Of a DNA stretch of 8,446 bases, positions 6,934 through 8,446 are shown one piece after another; the stretch's first letter is position 1; every line of letters starts with the position of its first letter. Origin of the DNA: Cytophagales bacterium (GTDB lineage: Bacteria > Bacteroidota > Bacteroidia > Cytophagales > Cyclobacteriaceae); assembly GCA_029262955.1 (NCBI GenBank), contig JAJCYL010000507.1, positions 1-8,446 of the forward strand, written 5' to 3'. Made by a program: the position numbers and the translations under genes. The notes under the pieces were generated by a model that did no database searches, had not been told where the DNA came from, and worked only from the letters and a program-made list of their open reading frames with translations.

Positions 6934-7694
6934 ACCGTAACGTTCGTTAAAAAATCCTCCAGAATCATATTGAATTTATCAGGATGTTCCATCATTGGTG
7001 CATGACAACATTTGTCAATAAATCTAAGCCTGGTATTCGGTATCAATTTGTCGAATTCATGGGCCACAATAGGTGGTGTAATTGTATCATTTAATCCCCA
7101 AATTAGCAAAGTAGGCTGCTGAATTTTTACAATTTCACCAGCCATGTTATGCCTTTGAGCCGATTTTGCAATGCCAACAATTCGCAAGCACTTCGGAATA
7201 CTCTTGGTTATTTCAAAAATCTCTTCAATATACTCTTCACTGATGATATTTGGATCGTAGAAGGTATACTGAACCCGTTCCTTTATATAATTGTAATTAC
7301 CTCTTTTTGGGAAAGAGCCACCCATGGAATTTTCAAATAAACCCGAACTTCCTGTGAGAATTAGTCTTTCTACTTTTGTAGGTTTCTCCAAAGTATATAT
7401 CAACGCCAGGTGTCCACCAAGAGAGTTACCTAATAAAGACAGTTTTTCTAAGTTCTTTAACTTTATAAACTGCTTGATGTGCTCAACCAATACCTCTAAA
7501 CCAGCTTCTCTCACCGGCATTTCGTAGATTGGGAGCATCGGTATTACGACCCTGTAATTCTTCGAAAAATGTTCAACAACACCACCCCAGTTACTCAGCG
7601 CACCAAATAGACCATGTAGAAGTAGGAGCACATCTCCAGATCCTTCGTCGATATATTGAAATCCGCTATCTTCTTTTATTTCAATCCTGCTCAT
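6930..7694 (-). CDS. Alpha/beta-fold hydrolase of unknown substrate
   Basis: Predicted cytosolic serine hydrolase or esterase of 254 residues with no signal peptide. The canonical parts are visible: LLLLHGLFGALSNW (oxyanion region HGLFG, 27-31), nucleophile elbow LLGNSLGGHLAL with S91, LLIWGLNDTITP carrying the acid D203, and KCCHAPMMEHPDKF with the catalytic H231. The triad S91-D203-H231 is therefore complete. The stretch after the second core strand is RVVIPMLPIYEMP (49-60) where many relatives have D-x-P-G-x-G-x-S; this departs from MenH- or peroxidase-like subfamilies and gives no substrate clue. The lid region (about 120-190) is rich in charged and aromatic residues. Upstream is a 66-base gap to cvpA; downstream the stop overlaps the CBS/ACT start by four bases. 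Co-translation with the CBS/ACT gene and nearby nadK suggests a conserved metabolic module, but no reaction can be assigned. Confidence 0.88.
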   Translation of the reverse strand: MSRIEIKEDSGFQYIDEGSGDVLLLLHGLFGALSNWGGVVEHFSKNYRVVIPMLPIYEMPVREAGLEVLVEHIKQFIKLKNLEKLSLLGNSLGGHLALIYTLEKPTKVERLILTGSSGLFENSMGGSFPKRGNYNYIKERVQYTFYDPNIISEEYIEEIFEITKSIPKCLRIVGIAKSAQRHNMAGEIVKIQQPTLLIWGLNDTITPPIVAHEFDKLIPNTRLRFIDKCCHAPMMEHPDKFNMILEDFLTNVTV

Positions 7695-7760
7695 GGAAAA
7701 CTTCCCAAATCAGTCCTATTATACTACAATCCCTGAAATATCCCTTGACAAAAGGTCTTT

Positions 7761-8300
7761 CTATTTAAATAATAACAAAGCTTGTTCATAATCGTTTCCC
7801 GAACCCGACAAATCCTCGAAGTAGGGGAGCGCCATTGACAATATTTCAAATAAAAATGGAGCCAATGCAGATATGAATGGAAAGAGGGTGGTGTTTTCGG
7901 AGAATCGATCCAAAGGATAGTTGGCGTAGGTTTCTATTATCCAGATCATTAGGCTTACCACAAGTGCCCATTTTAATAAACCCGTGATGGCGCCAGTGAT
8001 ATTATCCAAGCTGCCTAAAAGTGTCATATCTAAAATAGATTTGAGGCTTTTGGCTACCAGATTCATCACTATCAGTATTGCTAAGAAGATTACTATAAAT
8101 GAGATAATTGGAAGTAGTGTCTCATAACCATCAAAATATTGGCCCAGCCAATCAATACCCCAATACATCAAATGGAAACCACCTATAATTGCCAAAAAAA
8201 AGGCTATAATTCCCAGTAATTGCATGAGTAGACCGGTCTGGTATCCACGGTAGGCACCAATACCTAATAATATTATTAGGACGATATCTGCAGTTTCCAA
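7761..8300 (-). CDS. cvpA: CvpA-family inner-membrane protein
   Basis: Four-helix membrane protein of the CvpA (colicin V production) family, 179 residues; the family has been linked to envelope-stress tolerance but its biochemical role is unclear. The N-terminus METADIVLIILLGIGAYRGYQTGL fits the family opening (DIVL...GxxRGxxxG). Likely membrane segments are about 4-17, 24-46, 61-82 and 103-122, with the conserved GSLDNITGAITGLLKW at 96-111. The tail from 123 is partly amphipathic and acidic near its end. The start is TTG: an in-frame TAG two codons upstream excludes any earlier start, and the next Met (residue 26) would remove the first helix. That TAG is the stop of the YqeY-domain gene, leaving only three bases between the genes, so translation probably relies on coupling or re-initiation. 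An 18-bp palindrome lies just inside the 5' end. Confidence 0.85.
   Translation of the reverse strand: METADIVLIILLGIGAYRGYQTGLLMQLLGIIAFFLAIIGGFHLMYWGIDWLGQYFDGYETLLPIISFIVIFLAILIVMNLVAKSLKSILDMTLLGSLDNITGAITGLLKWALVVSLMIWIIETYANYPLDRFSENTTLFPFISALAPFLFEILSMALPYFEDLSGSGNDYEQALLLFK
8263..8280. repeat. 18-bp perfect palindrome inside the cvpA 5' end
   Basis: CCTAATAATATTATTAGG reads identically on both strands and encodes part of the first CvpA membrane helix. It begins 17 bases downstream of the TTG start codon. As RNA it could fold into a 7-bp, mostly A-U stem with a four-base loop. A role is not established; Leu/Ile codon runs in AT-rich DNA can produce such symmetry by chance. Confidence 0.5.
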
Positions 8301-8303
8301 TGC

Positions 8304-8446
8304 CTATCCCAATAATGACTTCACTACTTGTGAAATGGCTTTTCCGTCAGCTTTGCCAGCTAATTGTTTGGTGGCGACCCCCATGACTTTACCCATGTCT
8401 TGCGGACCAGAGGCACCAATTTTTGCGATTATTTTTTTGAGTGCAG
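8304..8446 (-). CDS. yqeY: GatB/YqeY domain-containing protein (C-terminal 46 residues; 5' end outside window)
   Basis: Partial gene entering from the window edge; the visible frame gives 46 residues ending in KSLLG and TAG. The sequence contains the GatB/YqeY C-terminal signature: IIAKIGASGPQDMGKVMG at visible residues 5-22, then GKADGKAISQVVKSLLG. This domain resembles the helical tail of the GatB amidotransferase subunit, which contacts tRNA. Stand-alone YqeY proteins of about 150 residues have no firmly assigned function, and since the N-terminal part is not visible I cannot rule out a longer protein. The stop is followed after three bases by the TTG of cvpA, in the same reading frame. 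Confidence 0.88.
   Translation of the reverse strand, partial: ALKKIIAKIGASGPQDMGKVMGVATKQLAGKADGKAISQVVKSLLG

Noticed and set aside
6664..7005. Plus-strand open frame of 113 codons, the longest on that strand
   Set aside because: Antisense across the CBS/ACT and hydrolase genes, both of which have clear family motifs; explained as a shadow of their codon use.
7695..7760. Possible promoter before the hydrolase (TATAAT at 7718-7723, TTGTCA further upstream on the minus strand)
   Set aside because: The spacing between the two hexamers is about 22 bases, too long for a standard sigma-70 promoter, and no Bacteroidota-type TAnnTTTG element is present. A promoter here is possible but not supported.

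Overview
This window is a compact, single-direction cluster of cell-envelope and housekeeping genes from a member of the Bacteroidota, most likely the order Cytophagales. The evidence is the gene order (NAD kinase, DUF6089/PorG-type outer-membrane proteins, uppS, bamA), the AT-rich composition, near-absence of Shine-Dalgarno sequences, and recognisable Bacteroidota versions of UppS, NadK and BamA. Every gene I can support lies on the minus strand, so transcription runs from high to low coordinates. No plus-strand gene, RNA gene, mobile element or CRISPR array was found.

Layout in transcription order: the 3' end of a GatB/YqeY-domain gene (8446-8304, cut by the window edge); a CvpA-family membrane protein with a TTG start three bases later (8300-7761); an alpha/beta hydrolase (7694-6930); a two-CBS-domain plus ACT-like protein overlapping it by four bases (6933-6274); NAD kinase (6257-5382); two consecutive DUF6089/PorG-like beta-barrel proteins coupled by a TAATG junction (5308-4232 and 4232-3483); undecaprenyl diphosphate synthase (about 3353-2616); and bamA (2605 to beyond position 1, lacking only its last strand or so). 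No stretch without a gene exceeds about 130 bases, and I saw no convincing terminator in any gap, so one or two long transcripts are likely.

The lower-coordinate half is an envelope-building module. UppS makes the C55 lipid carrier for peptidoglycan and surface glycans, BamA inserts outer-membrane beta-barrels, and the DUF6089 proteins are themselves predicted barrels related to PorG, a type IX secretion component known from Porphyromonas gingivalis. The other half is metabolic: NADP supply (NadK), a probable nucleotide-sensing CBS/ACT protein, and a hydrolase of unknown substrate.

Most of this is conserved core genome. I did not find a clearly novel system. The points most worth a second look are the translationally coupled pair of divergent PorG-like proteins (one with a single C-terminal cysteine, the other cysteine-free with strongly basic ends), the CBS/ACT protein wedged between NadK and a hydrolase lacking the usual family motif, and the yqeY/cvpA junction, where one in-frame TAG separates the two genes and an 18-bp perfect palindrome follows a TTG start.
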